A program made the position numbers and the translations under genes. A stretch of DNA of 64,000 nt, taken from Bradyrhizobium canariense (GTDB lineage: Bacteria; Pseudomonadota; Alphaproteobacteria; Rhizobiales; Xanthobacteraceae). The stretch covers positions 47,522-111,521 of the forward strand of contig NZ_VSST01000005.1 in assembly GCF_019402665.1 (NCBI RefSeq), given 5' to 3'. Of this stretch, positions 17,543-27,124 are shown piece by piece. Every line of letters begins with the position of its first letter. Position 1 is the stretch's first letter. The notes beneath the pieces were generated by a model that was not told the DNA's origin, made no database searches, and saw only the letters and a list, made by a program, of their open reading frames with translations.

Positions 17543-18927
17543 GTCGTCGGCCTGGGCGGCGGCGCGGTGCCTTGGGCCCACTTCTCCATCTTGCCGAGTA
17601 TGCCCCAGGCCGTGAGCGCCAGCGAGATCGGCATCGCGAACTGGCCGAGGCCCGGCACCGCCGACACGAGCGTCCCGAGCAACCCGGCAATGCCTCCCGC
17701 GTTGGGGCTCGCCGTCACCGACGAGAGCAGCGCCGTGATCAGCGAGCCGCCGATGCCGAGCGCAGTCTTCTTGCCGTCGAGCATCTTGCCGATGGTATCG
17801 CCGAGCGCGCCATTGACCTGGCCGAGGACAGGCTTGCCGTCCCGGTTGAGCAAGGTGCCGAGCAGGTCGACGACCTGCTTCAACTGGTCGACGGGAGCGG
17901 TGCTGGTCGGGGTGAGGGGGCCTGGCATGGGGGCTGTCTTGTTGACGAGGGAGAAGAGCCGTTCGAACAGGCTGATCGGATCATTGGTGGCGGGCAGTGT
18001 ATTGCCCGATGTAGTCGTTGCCGGCGTCACACCGCCGACCGGCGGCCGCAGCAATTGCGCGAGGTCCTCGAGCCGCTTCATGATCCGGGACACATCGCCG
18101 GTCGGTCCGGTGGGGGCCGACTGCGTCGCGCGCGTGAGGGCGGCGACCGTGGCGCCGTCGAGAAGTCCGGTATCTCTCAGGCCGTTCTGCTGCTGAAATT
18201 GCGAGACCGCGGTTCTGGTCTTCGGTCCGCTGATGCCGTCCTCGGCGAGCGGCGGATTGGCGCCGAGCTTGTTGAGCGCCTGCTGCATGAGAACGATCGT
18301 CGACGCCGCGTCGTCTTCCGGCTCCGCGCGGCTCGCGAATTGCGGGCTGTCGTCGAGGGTGATCGAGGAATCCAGCGACATCATGGCATGCAGGATTACC
18401 GCGGTGCCGAGCTGGGAATCGACGTGGTTCGAATCGAACACGTGATCGCGAACGAATTTGCCGGCCCTTGCCTCGGGCGGGCCATACAGCGTCGAACCGC
18501 CATAGAGATAGGGCGAATTGCAGCCCTTGGCGTGATAGCCGAAGCCGTTGAACGCTTCGAGCCGGAACAGAATCCGCGCGATCCCCCAGTCGTGAGCGCC
18601 GACGAAATTCTCGATCCTGAAGGCGTCTACGGCGCCGTCCACGAACGTGGCAAACGGACCGCGCCCCTTCGGAACGAGCGCCGTCACGCGATGAAGCGTT
18701 TCGCCGTTGCCGAGATAGGTGTCGAAATCGAAATTGGACTCGCGGTAATGGCAGAGGGCAGCGAAATGCCAGGGGACGCCGGTCAACCGTTCGATCTGCT
18801 GATAGGTCGCCTTGCCGTTGATGGCCTTGCGCGCGACCGCATTCGCGTCGGACAGGCGCGAAGGCCGGATCTCGAGATTGGACCAATTGCGCTCGTATTC
18901 GCTTTTCAAACTCTCGAATGAAATCAT
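17539..18927 (-). CDS. Lysozyme-like muramidase with peptidoglycan-binding domain
   Basis: This protein is 462 residues. Residues about 1-205 resemble the lysozyme-family domain of phage endolysin type (COG5526 group); Glu63 in HYRESNFDF is a candidate catalytic acid. A PG_binding_1 domain lies near 220-275 (EDGISGPKTRTAVSQFQQQNG). The C-terminal 150 residues are Gly/Ala/Leu-rich with hydrophobic stretches that could insert in a membrane. There is no classical signal peptide. The ATG at 18927 has GGGAG upstream. No holin or other phage genes adjoin it, so a cellular or domesticated-phage role is possible. It converges on the sigma factor gene with a 4-bp stop overlap. Confidence 0.75.
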   Translation of the reverse strand: MISFESLKSEYERNWSNLEIRPSRLSDANAVARKAINGKATYQQIERLTGVPWHFAALCHYRESNFDFDTYLGNGETLHRVTALVPKGRGPFATFVDGAVDAFRIENFVGAHDWGIARILFRLEAFNGFGYHAKGCNSPYLYGGSTLYGPPEARAGKFVRDHVFDSNHVDSQLGTAVILHAMMSLDSSITLDDSPQFASRAEPEDDAASTIVLMQQALNKLGANPPLAEDGISGPKTRTAVSQFQQQNGLRDTGLLDGATVAALTRATQSAPTGPTGDVSRIMKRLEDLAQLLRPPVGGVTPATTTSGNTLPATNDPISLFERLFSLVNKTAPMPGPLTPTSTAPVDQLKQVVDLLGTLLNRDGKPVLGQVNGALGDTIGKMLDGKKTALGIGGSLITALLSSVTASPNAGGIAGLLGTLVSAVPGLGQFAMPISLALTAWGILGKMEKWAQGTAPPPRPTT

Positions 18928-19180
18928 TTTCCGCTCCCACAATGAATGAACTATCGCAACTCCGCGTCAGACGAAGTGAACCAGGTGCCGTGATCAGGGC
19001 GTGAGGCCAGCGTGATCTCCCGCAAGTCTGGCAGGCCGCCGCGGCGCCGCGTGTGAAGTGGGTTACAACCTCGCCGGGAAAATGAGCGGCAGGACCGGGA
19101 TCAGGGCGGCCGCCCGCGAGGGAACCGGCAGGGCCGCTGCCCCGTTAGCGACGCGAGACAGTCCGGCCAAGGAGCCCTGC

Positions 19181-19555
19181 ATGACCACGCGCGTCCTCGC
19201 GATCGGCATCGAACCCGGCAATGCGGACTACAGCGCATTCCCGCAGCTCACGCCGGAGCTCGTGCGCAACTATATCGATGCGCAGCTGCTGCGCCTGCGC
19301 GATCTCGGTTACGAGGTCACGAGTTGCCTGATCGATCTCGATGCCGCGGCGGAAGCCGCCGTCACGGCGGCGTTGCGCGAGGAGAATTTCGACTGCATCG
19401 TGATCGGCGCGGGGCTGCGCGAGCCGAAGGAGCGCCTGCTGCTGTTCGAGAAGGTGCTCAACCTCGTCCACCGCCTGGCGCCGGATGCGGCGATCTGCTT
19501 CAACACCACGCCGGCCGACACCGCCGAGGCCGTGCAGCGCTGGGTCGATGCATGA
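19181..19555 (+). CDS. Conserved hypothetical protein (small alpha/beta)
   Basis: This 124-residue cytosolic protein is of unknown function. It begins MTTRVLAIGIEP and alternates predicted strands and helices (TRVLAIG, NFDCIVIGAGLR, AAICFNTTP) in a pattern like a small Rossmann or flavodoxin-like fold. No catalytic motif is recognised. The ATG at 19181 is preferred because AAGGAG lies about 6 nt upstream; an upstream frame beginning at 19058 has no such signal. It stands alone. Similar short proteins occur in Bradyrhizobium next to unrelated genes, so context does not help. Confidence 0.65.
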   Translation: MTTRVLAIGIEPGNADYSAFPQLTPELVRNYIDAQLLRLRDLGYEVTSCLIDLDAAAEAAVTAALREENFDCIVIGAGLREPKERLLLFEKVLNLVHRLAPDAAICFNTTPADTAEAVQRWVDA

Positions 19556-19717
19556 GATGAAGCATCCGGCCGCGCGGCGCACGCGGCATGGCCTGAGCCG
19601 CCTTCGAGCCGAGCCTCCGACGCCATCGCGAGACGTGCCGGGTCCCGGCATGGTGATTTTTCTGGTCCGAATCCGGTTGCGGCGCTATGACTCGTCTGAC
19701 CACAGGGGAGGGCGAGC

Positions 19718-20038
19718 ATGCTTCGAGGTCTTCGCATTGGAAGTTTCGCTATCGCGGCATGTCTGGCGGTCGTAATCGCGATGCCGGCTCATGAAGCGGC
19801 GGCGCAGGACGCAATTGGCGGTGCCATCCTCGGCGGCGTCGGTGGAGCGATCGTGGGTGGCGCCATCGGCGGAGGCCGCGGAGCCGCCATCGGCGCTGTC
19901 GTCGGTGCCGGCACGGGCGCCGCGATCGCCTCCGAGGGCGAACGCCGCCGCTCCGGCTATTACGCCTATCAGCGCGGCTGCTACATGCAGCGCCGGGACG
20001 GCTCCTATGTCCCGGTCGATCCGCGATATTGTTACTAG
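19718..20038 (+). CDS. Exported glycine-zipper protein
   Basis: This 106-residue protein has a signal peptide ending near AAAQ (residue 30). A glycine-zipper segment follows (about residues 33-70, repeating [19 protein letters not shown]), then an Arg/Tyr/Cys-rich tail. Glycine-zipper proteins of this size sit in or on the outer membrane, often as envelope-stress or structural proteins, but no precise function is known. AGGGGAGG lies 8 nt before the ATG. The gene overlaps the convergent radC gene at its stop codon by 4 bp. Confidence 0.7.
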   Translation: MLRGLRIGSFAIAACLAVVIAMPAHEAAAQDAIGGAILGGVGGAIVGGAIGGGRGAAIGAVVGAGTGAAIASEGERRRSGYYAYQRGCYMQRRDGSYVPVDPRYCY

Positions 20039-20751
20039 ATCAACCGCATCCCGCGCAAACTCGCATGCCCGCTCTTGCCCACGATGATGTGGTCGTGGAC
20101 GGCGATGCCGAGCGGCTTGGCGATGTCGATGATCGCCTTGGTCATCTGGATGTCGGCCTGCGAGGGCGAGGGATCGCCTGAGGGGTGGTTGTGCACCAGG
20201 ATCAGCGCGGTCGCGGATAATTCCAACGCGCGCTTGATCACCTCGCGCGGATAGACCGGGGTGTGATCGACGGTGCCGGTCTGCTGCACCTCGTCGGCGA
20301 TGAGCTGGTTGCGCTTGTCGAGGAACAGCAGGCGAAACTGCTCCTTCTCGGCAAACGCCATGCTGGTGCGGCAATAGTCGATCACCTCGTTCCAGGACGA
20401 CAGCGCGTTGCGGCTGTTGACCCCGCCCTTGGCGACGCGGTGCGCCGCCGCCGCGAGCAGCTTGAGCTGGTGGATCGCGGATTCGCCGACGCCGTCCACC
20501 TCGCGCAGGCGCGCCACCGGCGCGTGCACGACCTCGGCAAACGAGCCAAAGGTCTTGATCAGCGACTTCGCCAGCGGCTTGGTGTCACGCCGCGGCAGTG
20601 CCGGAAACAGCGCCATCTCCAGCAGCTCGTAGTCGCTGAGCGCGTCCGCACCCGCGCTGTAGAAGCGCTCGCGCAGCCGTTCGCGATGGCCGAGATAGTG
20701 CGGCGGCGCGTCCTCCGGCTTGCTCTTGTCATGGTCGGTCTTGGCGGGCAT
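20035..20751 (-). CDS. radC: RadC-family JAB1/MPN protein
   Basis: This 238-residue protein has an N-terminal helix-hairpin-helix region (about residues 30-95) and a JAB/MPN domain with the metal motif [14 protein letters not shown] near residue 187. That motif matches the ExnHxHx10D signature of JAMM metalloproteins. The older DNA-repair assignment for RadC is disputed, and its true substrate is unknown; the fold implies a metal-dependent hydrolase or a DNA-associated factor. In many alphaproteobacteria it lies near map. Here map is present but separated from radC by the exporter and AdaA-like genes. Confidence 0.9.
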   Translation of the reverse strand: MPAKTDHDKSKPEDAPPHYLGHRERLRERFYSAGADALSDYELLEMALFPALPRRDTKPLAKSLIKTFGSFAEVVHAPVARLREVDGVGESAIHQLKLLAAAAHRVAKGGVNSRNALSSWNEVIDYCRTSMAFAEKEQFRLLFLDKRNQLIADEVQQTGTVDHTPVYPREVIKRALELSATALILVHNHPSGDPSPSQADIQMTKAIIDIAKPLGIAVHDHIIVGKSGHASLRGMRLI

Positions 20752-20844
20752 CGGCCGCCAGCATTGCTGCGGGTAATCGTTTTTGCAACCGTCAATTGCG
20801 CCTGCGGCGCGCTGGTCCCGACAGCTGGCCCAGAAGATGGTGGC

Positions 20845-21786
20845 TCAGCCTATCGGCTTCTTGGCGCTGTGCGCCGGCGGGGACACCGTAATCGCCACCA
20901 CGCCGACAAGAATGAGCGCCATGCCGGCAAGGCTGGACCAGCTGAAGTGCTCGCCGAGCCATACGGTGCCGAGCGCCACGGCAAAGCCCGCACGCAGGTA
21001 GCTCCCACTGGTCGTGCCAAGCGGGCCGAGCATGCGGATCAAGCGGAAGTAGATCACCATCGCAAGGGCCGTACAGACAATCGCGAGCGTGATGACCGCT
21101 GCGATCGCGCTCGCGGGCGGTGGCGGGAGGGTCCAGGGCCGTTCGATGGCGGTGGCCGCGGGCAGCATCAGCGCTGCGGCGCAACTCATGGCGCCGGCCG
21201 CGGTGACGATTGCGGGCAGGCCCGAGAAGCGTTGTCCCCATATCGGTGCGAGCGCGTAGCAGAGGCTCGCGCACAGCACGGCCGCCTGCGCCAGCGGTGC
21301 CGTCGTGCCGATCCCCGAGAGCGCGTCGGCGCCCATGGTTAGGGCAACGCCCGCAAGCCCGAGCGCGATGCCGATGATCTTCCGGCTACTCATGGCTTGC
21401 CGCCCCGGCCCGGTCATCAACGCGATCGCGAGCACGAACATCGGCGGGGTCGCATTGAGCACGCCGGCAAGACCGCTTGCGATATGCATCTCGCCCCAAC
21501 TGATCAGGGTGAACGGCAAGGCGCTTTGCAGCAGCCCTTGCACGAAGAAAGCCGCCCATACCGATCCACGGCCGGGAAGGGCGTGTCCCTGCGCGCGAGC
21601 GACCGCAATCAGGAGAATGGCCGCGATCGTCACACGCGCGGCAACCATCGTGAAGGGCGGGATCGTCGGGACCGCGACCTTGATCAGCGTGAACGAGCTG
21701 CCCCAGATCAGCGAGAGCAGCAGCAGAAGCCCGATATCGAGCGCGAGAGTGGTTTGTTCTGTCGTGTGTTGCGCCTGCGGGCTCAT
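20845..21786 (-). CDS. EamA-family (DMT) transporter
   Basis: This 313-residue inner-membrane protein has about ten hydrophobic segments in two EamA repeats (about residues 15-150 and 165-305). Family motifs are seen near IWGSSFTLIKVA and in the second half. Members export amino acids, metabolites or drugs, and the ligand cannot be inferred. The gene is flanked by radC downstream on the same strand and diverges from the AdaA-like regulator gene, with about 130 bp between the starts. It shares no obvious link with either neighbour. Confidence 0.88.
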   Translation of the reverse strand: MSPQAQHTTEQTTLALDIGLLLLLSLIWGSSFTLIKVAVPTIPPFTMVAARVTIAAILLIAVARAQGHALPGRGSVWAAFFVQGLLQSALPFTLISWGEMHIASGLAGVLNATPPMFVLAIALMTGPGRQAMSSRKIIGIALGLAGVALTMGADALSGIGTTAPLAQAAVLCASLCYALAPIWGQRFSGLPAIVTAAGAMSCAAALMLPAATAIERPWTLPPPPASAIAAVITLAIVCTALAMVIYFRLIRMLGPLGTTSGSYLRAGFAVALGTVWLGEHFSWSSLAGMALILVGVVAITVSPPAHSAKKPIG

Positions 21787-21918
21787 GCGAATCTGCTCCG
21801 GGATGGACCGGGACCATGATCCGGCGCGGCGGCGCAGGCTGGCTGGATTCGGACCTCATCGCCCGACCGAGTCCGATTTCGGCTACTCGGCGTGCAGCGC
21901 GGGCATTATTGTCGCGCA

Positions 21919-22515
21919 ATGGCGACAGGTTCGGAACATCGGCAGACGCTGCCACCGCATCTCGACTGGGACACTTGCGATCGCGCGCGCCTCGCGCGTG
22001 CGCGCGCATTCGACGGCCTGTTCTTTTCGGGTGTCCGCTCGACGCGGATCTACTGCCGGCCGGTCTGCCCGGTTCGCCCCGCGCGCTCCGAAAACGTCAC
22101 CTTCTATCCGACCGCCGCCGCCGCCGAACGTGCCGGCTTTCGCCCGTGTCTGCGCTGCCGGCCGGAAACCGCGCCGGGGTCGCCGGCCTGGATGGGAACG
22201 GCGAGCACCGTTGCGCGCGGCGTGCGCCTGATCAATGAAGGTTTCCTGGATCGTGCATCCATGGCGGAGCTTGCAGAAGCCCTTGGCGTTGGGCCGCGCC
22301 ATCTGCTCCGCCTGTTCATGCGCCATGCCGGGGCGAGCCCGAGCGAGATCGCGGCGACGCGGCGCGTGCAGGAAGCCAAGCGCCTGATCGACCAGACCAG
22401 CATGACATTGGCGGAGATCGCCTTCGCCGCAGGCTTCGGCAGCGTTCGCAGATTCAACGATGCCTTTGCCGCGACCTACAAGCGGCGGCCGTCGTCGTTC
22501 CGCCGGCCGCGATAA
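21919..22515 (+). CDS. AdaA-like Zn-binding AraC-family regulator/methyl-phosphotriester repair protein
   Basis: This protein is 198 residues from the ATG at 21919. The N-terminal Ada Zn-binding domain has the four-cysteine pattern IYCRPVCP ... CLRC. The C-terminal AraC-type helix-turn-helix runs from about residue 105 to 195. This matches Bacillus AdaA in size and domain order: it removes methyl groups from DNA phosphotriesters and, once methylated, can activate repair genes. The O6-methylguanine methyltransferase domain of E. coli Ada and the AlkA glycosylase domain sometimes fused in relatives are absent. Neither candidate start has a clear ribosome-binding site, so a start at 21892 remains possible. 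Confidence 0.8.
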   Translation: MATGSEHRQTLPPHLDWDTCDRARLARARAFDGLFFSGVRSTRIYCRPVCPVRPARSENVTFYPTAAAAERAGFRPCLRCRPETAPGSPAWMGTASTVARGVRLINEGFLDRASMAELAEALGVGPRHLLRLFMRHAGASPSEIAATRRVQEAKRLIDQTSMTLAEIAFAAGFGSVRRFNDAFAATYKRRPSSFRRPR

Positions 22516-22528
22516 GCGCGCGGTGGGA

Positions 22529-23347
22529 TCACCCGATCTGCTTCTCGCCGTGCCGCTCCGACAGCGTGAAAATCTCGACGCCGGTGGCGGTAACGCCCAC
22601 CGAATGCTCGAACTGCGCCGACAGCGAGCGGTCACGGGTCACGGCGGTCCAGCCGTCGGAGAGGATCTTCACATGCGGCTTGCCGAGATTGATCATCGGC
22701 TCGATGGTGAAGAACATGCCGGGCTTGAGCTGCACGCCTTCGCCGGGCCGGCCGATATGGATGATGTTCGGCTCGTCGTGGAACATGCGCCCGAGGCCAT
22801 GGCCGCAGAAATCGCGCACCACGCTCATGGCCTGCGGCTCGACGAAACTCTGGATGGCGTGGCCGATGTCGCCGGTGGTGGCGCCGGGCTTCACTGCGGC
22901 GATGCCGCGCATCATCGCCTCATAGGTCACCTCGATCAGCCGCTCCGCCTTGCGCGCGATCGGGCCGACCGCATACATCCGGCTGGAATCGCCGTACCAG
23001 CCGTCGACGATGAAGGTGACGTCGATGTTGACGATGTCGCCCTCTTTCAGCGGACGGTCGCCAGGCATGCCGTGGCAGACCACGTGGTTGAGCGAGGTGC
23101 AGGTCGAATAGCGGTAGCCGCGATACATCAGCGTCGCCGGATAGGCATTGTTGCTGAAGGCGAAGTCGCGGACGAACTGGTCGATGCGCTCGGTCGGAAC
23201 GCCGGGCCCGACGATGTCGGTGAGCTCGTCGAGGCACTTCGCCACCAGCGCGCCCGCCTTGCGCATGCCGGCAAAGGCGCTTGGCCCATGCAGCTTGATC
23301 TGTCCGGTCTTGCGCAGGGAGGTATCGGAGGCTTCGACGTAGCTCAT
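22529..23347 (-). CDS. map: Type I methionine aminopeptidase
   Basis: This 272-residue cytosolic metalloenzyme removes the N-terminal methionine of new proteins. All five metal ligands can be seen in order: the two Asp in NIDVTFIVDGWYGDSSRMY, His in CGHGLGRMFHDEP, Glu in FTIEPM and Glu in AQFEHSV. The start at 23347 gives the typical length, and an upstream in-frame start at 23434 lies in sequence with no family resemblance. The reading frame ends convergently with the AdaA-like gene, 13 bp apart. It is an essential housekeeping gene in most bacteria. Confidence 0.95.
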   Translation of the reverse strand: MSYVEASDTSLRKTGQIKLHGPSAFAGMRKAGALVAKCLDELTDIVGPGVPTERIDQFVRDFAFSNNAYPATLMYRGYRYSTCTSLNHVVCHGMPGDRPLKEGDIVNIDVTFIVDGWYGDSSRMYAVGPIARKAERLIEVTYEAMMRGIAAVKPGATTGDIGHAIQSFVEPQAMSVVRDFCGHGLGRMFHDEPNIIHIGRPGEGVQLKPGMFFTIEPMINLGKPHVKILSDGWTAVTRDRSLSAQFEHSVGVTATGVEIFTLSERHGEKQIG

Positions 23348-23468
23348 GCGGGCGCAATCTTCTGAGGTGGGCTCGATATCGGCGGAAAGGCTTGATTTCG
23401 CGCCCCAATTTAATGATTGCGCGCCTTCATGCAAGTCAGGCCTGCCTGCCTTGCGCCCCTAAGCTGGC

Positions 23469-24779
23469 CTAATTCGGGACTTCCATGATGGTTTCCACCG
23501 GCAGGGCACCGCCGCGGACGCGGATTTCGCGGACCGGGTAGGGAACCCGGATGCCCTCGCGCTTGAAGGCGTCCCACAGCGCCAGCATCACGTCGCTCTT
23601 GACGTTGTCCATGCCGTCGGGGTCGGCGATCCAGAAGGTCAGCGAGAACTTCATCCCGGCTTCCGCGAACTCGGTCAGGATGCAATTCGGCGGCTTGCCC
23701 TTCTGGGCGCGCGGATGCGCGGCCGCGGTCTCGGCGGCGAGCTTGCAGACCAGCCGCGGGTCCGCGTCGTAATTGGTGCCGAAGGCGATCTTCACCAGCG
23801 TGTTCTTGTCGGTGTAGGTCCAGTTGACGACCTTCTGCGTCACCAGATCCTCGTTCGGCACCAGGAATTCGCGGCCATCGCCCGCGGCGACGGAAATATA
23901 GCGCGTCTTCATCGCGCTGATTCGCCCGGTGTTGTCGCCGATGGTGACGAGATCGCCGGGCTTCACCGATTTGTCAGCGAGCAGGATGATCCCCGAGATG
24001 AAATTGGCGACGATCTTCTGCAGGCCGATGCCGATGCCGACGCCGACCGCGCCGGAGAACACCGCGAGCGCCGAGAGATCGATGCCGACCGTGCCGAGCG
24101 CGATCACGATCGCGACCGCAAGCAGGCCGATGCGGATGATCTTGACCAGCAGCACCTGTACCGACGGGGTCAGATCGGTGGTCGAGTTGATCCGGCTCTC
24201 GGCGAAATTGCTGGCGATGTTGGTGAGCCAGAGCGCGATGAGCAGCAGCGCGCCGGCCTTGATCACCAGCAGCGGTGTCAGCCGCAGCCCGCCGAGCACG
24301 ATGGCGAAGGAATCGAGCAGGTCGACCGTCGCATCGAGCTGGCCGAGGATCGAGAGCGCCGCGACGAACCAGGCCGTGATCGACACCAGCTTGACGATGA
24401 AGGCGTTGCGCAGCACCGAGGTCACCAGCCGGACCGCGAGCCAGGCCAGGCCGAGCTTGGCGGCGACCATCAGCAGATAGGAGCGGCTCGGCCAGGTGGC
24501 GTGGTACATGACCACGCGCGAGATGATCACGAGCAGGGTGAACACCGCCGTCGAGGCGCTGGAGACCATCACCCGGGCGAAGTGCCGGAGCGGCAGCGGC
24601 CAGCGCATCGCCAGCGAGGTGATGTCGACCCGGCTGCGAACGGCGGCTTCGGCGGCATAGGCGATGCCGGCCGCGGCCAGAATGAGCCCGAACTGCAGGT
24701 AGAACCAGGGCGAGGAGATTTCGGCCCCGACGCTGCGCGCGGTGGTCTGCACGAACTCCATGAAGTCTTTGAGGTCCAT
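23469..24779 (-). CDS. MscS-family mechanosensitive channel
   Basis: This 436-residue inner-membrane channel has about five hydrophobic helices in the first 230 residues. The MscS pore helix and beta domain follow, with the motif GVGIGIGLQKIVANFISG near residue 255 and then VKPGDLVTIGDNTGRISAMKTR. Such channels open under membrane tension to release solutes on osmotic downshift. The C-terminal vestibule region is present. The ATG at 24779 is preferred over 24869 because it begins with a conserved short helix. The K+/H+ antiporter gene diverges upstream, a sensible pairing for osmotic and ionic balance. Confidence 0.9.
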   Translation of the reverse strand: MDLKDFMEFVQTTARSVGAEISSPWFYLQFGLILAAAGIAYAAEAAVRSRVDITSLAMRWPLPLRHFARVMVSSASTAVFTLLVIISRVVMYHATWPSRSYLLMVAAKLGLAWLAVRLVTSVLRNAFIVKLVSITAWFVAALSILGQLDATVDLLDSFAIVLGGLRLTPLLVIKAGALLLIALWLTNIASNFAESRINSTTDLTPSVQVLLVKIIRIGLLAVAIVIALGTVGIDLSALAVFSGAVGVGIGIGLQKIVANFISGIILLADKSVKPGDLVTIGDNTGRISAMKTRYISVAAGDGREFLVPNEDLVTQKVVNWTYTDKNTLVKIAFGTNYDADPRLVCKLAAETAAAHPRAQKGKPPNCILTEFAEAGMKFSLTFWIADPDGMDNVKSDVMLALWDAFKREGIRVPYPVREIRVRGGALPVETIMEVPN

Positions 24780-24995
24780 GTCTATCGGTCTCGTCGGGGA
24801 GCGGCGGGAGGCATTGATTCGAGCGCGCCGGAGAATCCCACAAAGGGCCCGGCCGGGCCACCGATACACCGCTAAGTAAAGCGCGTTAAGGCCGCAAAAT
24901 GCGGGCAGATTGCCGCGAGCGGGAGAAAATGGGTTGGCGTGGGAGTCCGCCGACGATAAGGATGCAATTCCAGCGATTTCGTACCCGGAAGGTGG

Positions 24996-26789
24996 ATGGC
25001 TTCCCTCGACACTGTCAGCCTCGCCATATTGCTCGGCGCCGTCCTGGTGTTGGCCGGGATCCTGTCAAGCCTGCTTGCGCTGCGCTTCGGCGCGCCCCTT
25101 CTGCTCGTCTTCCTCGCGATCGGCATGCTCGCGGGCGATTCCGGTCCCGGACAGCTGCAGTTCGACGACGTCCGAACCACCTATCTGGTCGGCTCGGTCG
25201 CGCTCGCACTGATCCTGTTCGATGGTGGCTTGCGGACCCGATTTGCCAGCATTCGCACCGTGCTCGCGCCTTCCATGGTGCTCGCGACCGTCGGCGTGCT
25301 GCTGACCGCGCTGATCACGGCGCCGTTCGCTAAATACGCGCTCGACCTCAACTGGACGGAGTCGCTGCTGGTCGGCGCGGTGGTGGCCTCGACTGACGCG
25401 GCCGCAGTGTTCCTGCTGGTGCATACCCAGGGCCTGCGCCTGCGCCCGCGCGTCGGGGCGACGCTGGAGGTCGAATCCGGCACCAATGATCCCTTCGCGA
25501 TCTTCCTGACCCTGATGCTGGTCGAATACATCTCGCTCGGAACGGGCACGGCCGCGCATGTGCTGATGGAGTTCGCCCAGGAGGCCGTGCTGGGCGCCGT
25601 CGTCGGGGTGATCGGCGGGCGTCTGGTGGTCATCGCGCTCAACAAGGTCGCGCTGCCGCAGGGCCTCCATGCGCCGTTTGTCACCACCGCCGCGCTCGTC
25701 ATCTTCGGCGGCTCGCAGATCATGCACGCCTCGGGCTTCCTCGCGGTCTATCTCGCCGGTATTATCATCGGCAACCGGCCGACGCGTGCGCATAATTCGG
25801 TGGTGGCCTTCCTAGACGCCGCGACCTGGCTCGCGCAGATCGTGATGTTCGTGCTGCTCGGCCTGCTGGTCTCGCCGAGCCGGCTTGGCGGCAGCGTGCT
25901 GCCGGCGGTCGGGATCGCATTCGTCCTGATGCTGGTGGCGCGGCCGATCGCGGTGTTCGTGTGCCTGGCGCCGTTCCGCTTCAACTGGCGCGAAAAGATC
26001 TTCATCGCCTGGACCGGTCTGCGCGGCGCGGTCGCGATCTTCCTGGCCTCGATCCCGATGCTGGTCGGGCTGTCGAAGGCCTATCTCTATTTCGACGTCG
26101 CCTTCGTCGTCGTCATCATCTCGCTCCTGCTGCAAGGCTGGACGCTGGCGCCGGCCGCGCGCAAGCTGCACGTGGCGCTGCCGCGCGCCGAGCGTGGCCC
26201 GCGCCGTGTCGAATTGGATCTGCCCGGCCAGCTCGAGCAGCAGCTCGTCGGCTATCCGGTGCGGTCCAAGAGCCTGTATTTTCGCCGCGGCCTGATCCCG
26301 TCCTGGTCGAAGCCGACGCTGGTGATCCGCAACGAGAACATCTTGACGCCGATTGAAGCCGAGCCGATCGCGCCCGGCGATTACATCTATCTGCTGGCGC
26401 CCCCGGAAAAGGCCGAATCGCTCGACCGCTTCTTCGTCGACATGCAGCCGAGCTCGGCGCCGGACCCGCATCTGCTGGGCGACTTCATGGTCTCCGGCGA
26501 GCACACGCTCGCCGAGCTCGCGGAGATCTACGGCGTGAAGGTCGGCGAGGACGAGAGCGGGCACACGCTCGCTGATTATTTCGACGTCCATCTCGACCGC
26601 GCGCCGAAAGAGGGGGCGGAGCTCGTGCTGGATCCGATCGTGCTTGTGGCGCGCTCGATCTCCGGTGGCCGAGTCAACGTCGTCGGCCTGCGCCTGCCGG
26701 AAGATGAGGAAACCCCCGCCCCGCTGACGCGCATGCAGGTCCTGCGGCGCAAGCTCGCGGATTTGTGGAGCTCGGTGGCGGGGGTTTAA
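24996..26789 (+). CDS. Potassium/proton antiporter, NhaP2-type
   Basis: This 597-residue protein belongs to the CPA1 family. About twelve hydrophobic helices fill residues 5-385, with a conserved TDAAAVFLLVHTQG stretch and ESGTNDPFAIFL in the transport core. A TrkA_C (RCK_C) domain (about 400-480) and a CorC_HlyC-like C-terminus (about 495-590) follow, the arrangement of the cation/proton antiporter NhaP2/CvrA. The regulatory C-terminus suggests nucleotide or pH control. GGAAGG precedes the ATG closely. It diverges from the MscS gene, and the promoter region between them is about 215 bp. Confidence 0.88.
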   Translation: MASLDTVSLAILLGAVLVLAGILSSLLALRFGAPLLLVFLAIGMLAGDSGPGQLQFDDVRTTYLVGSVALALILFDGGLRTRFASIRTVLAPSMVLATVGVLLTALITAPFAKYALDLNWTESLLVGAVVASTDAAAVFLLVHTQGLRLRPRVGATLEVESGTNDPFAIFLTLMLVEYISLGTGTAAHVLMEFAQEAVLGAVVGVIGGRLVVIALNKVALPQGLHAPFVTTAALVIFGGSQIMHASGFLAVYLAGIIIGNRPTRAHNSVVAFLDAATWLAQIVMFVLLGLLVSPSRLGGSVLPAVGIAFVLMLVARPIAVFVCLAPFRFNWREKIFIAWTGLRGAVAIFLASIPMLVGLSKAYLYFDVAFVVVIISLLLQGWTLAPAARKLHVALPRAERGPRRVELDLPGQLEQQLVGYPVRSKSLYFRRGLIPSWSKPTLVIRNENILTPIEAEPIAPGDYIYLLAPPEKAESLDRFFVDMQPSSAPDPHLLGDFMVSGEHTLAELAEIYGVKVGEDESGHTLADYFDVHLDRAPKEGAELVLDPIVLVARSISGGRVNVVGLRLPEDEETPAPLTRMQVLRRKLADLWSSVAGV

Positions 26790-26838
26790 CGCTACATCCG
26801 CGTCGGCGGTCATTGATGAAGCGCACGTCTGCTTCTTC

Positions 26839-26978
26839 GTCGTCCTGGCCTAGTGCGCAATTGCGCACGGGGGCCAGGACCCATAACCACCGCCAGCTGT
26901 TTCGCGAAGGCTGGTGGTGACGATCTGCCCCACCCGCTTCTCCCTAGGGTAATGGGTCCTGCCTTTCGCCAGGACGAC
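26839..26978. repeat. 140-bp inverted-repeat element (family A, MITE-like)
   Basis: The ends are inverted copies of GTCGTCCTGG and CCAGGACGAC, with a second hairpin nested at the left end around TGCGCAATTGCGCA. Including the CCATAACC/GGGTAATGG stretches, the two ends pair over about 30 bp. It carries no reading frame. Its length equals that of the copy at 27571-27710. Confidence 0.75.
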
Positions 26979-27124
26979 GGCGGGGTCCGTGGCGACAGCG
27001 CGGGAACCGCCACCAAATCGCCGCAACCGCCGAAGATTTGCGCGTCTTCGTGACCGCCGCTCCCGGAACGCTCCGCGATGCCGCTCGTTCTTAGCGGCGT
27101 AAACGCAGCTGACAGGAGTAATCC

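Noticed and set aside
23715..24875. 386-codon plus-strand frame opposite the MscS channel gene
   Set aside because: It consists of charged low-complexity sequence with no domain, and the MscS motif on the other strand is clear.
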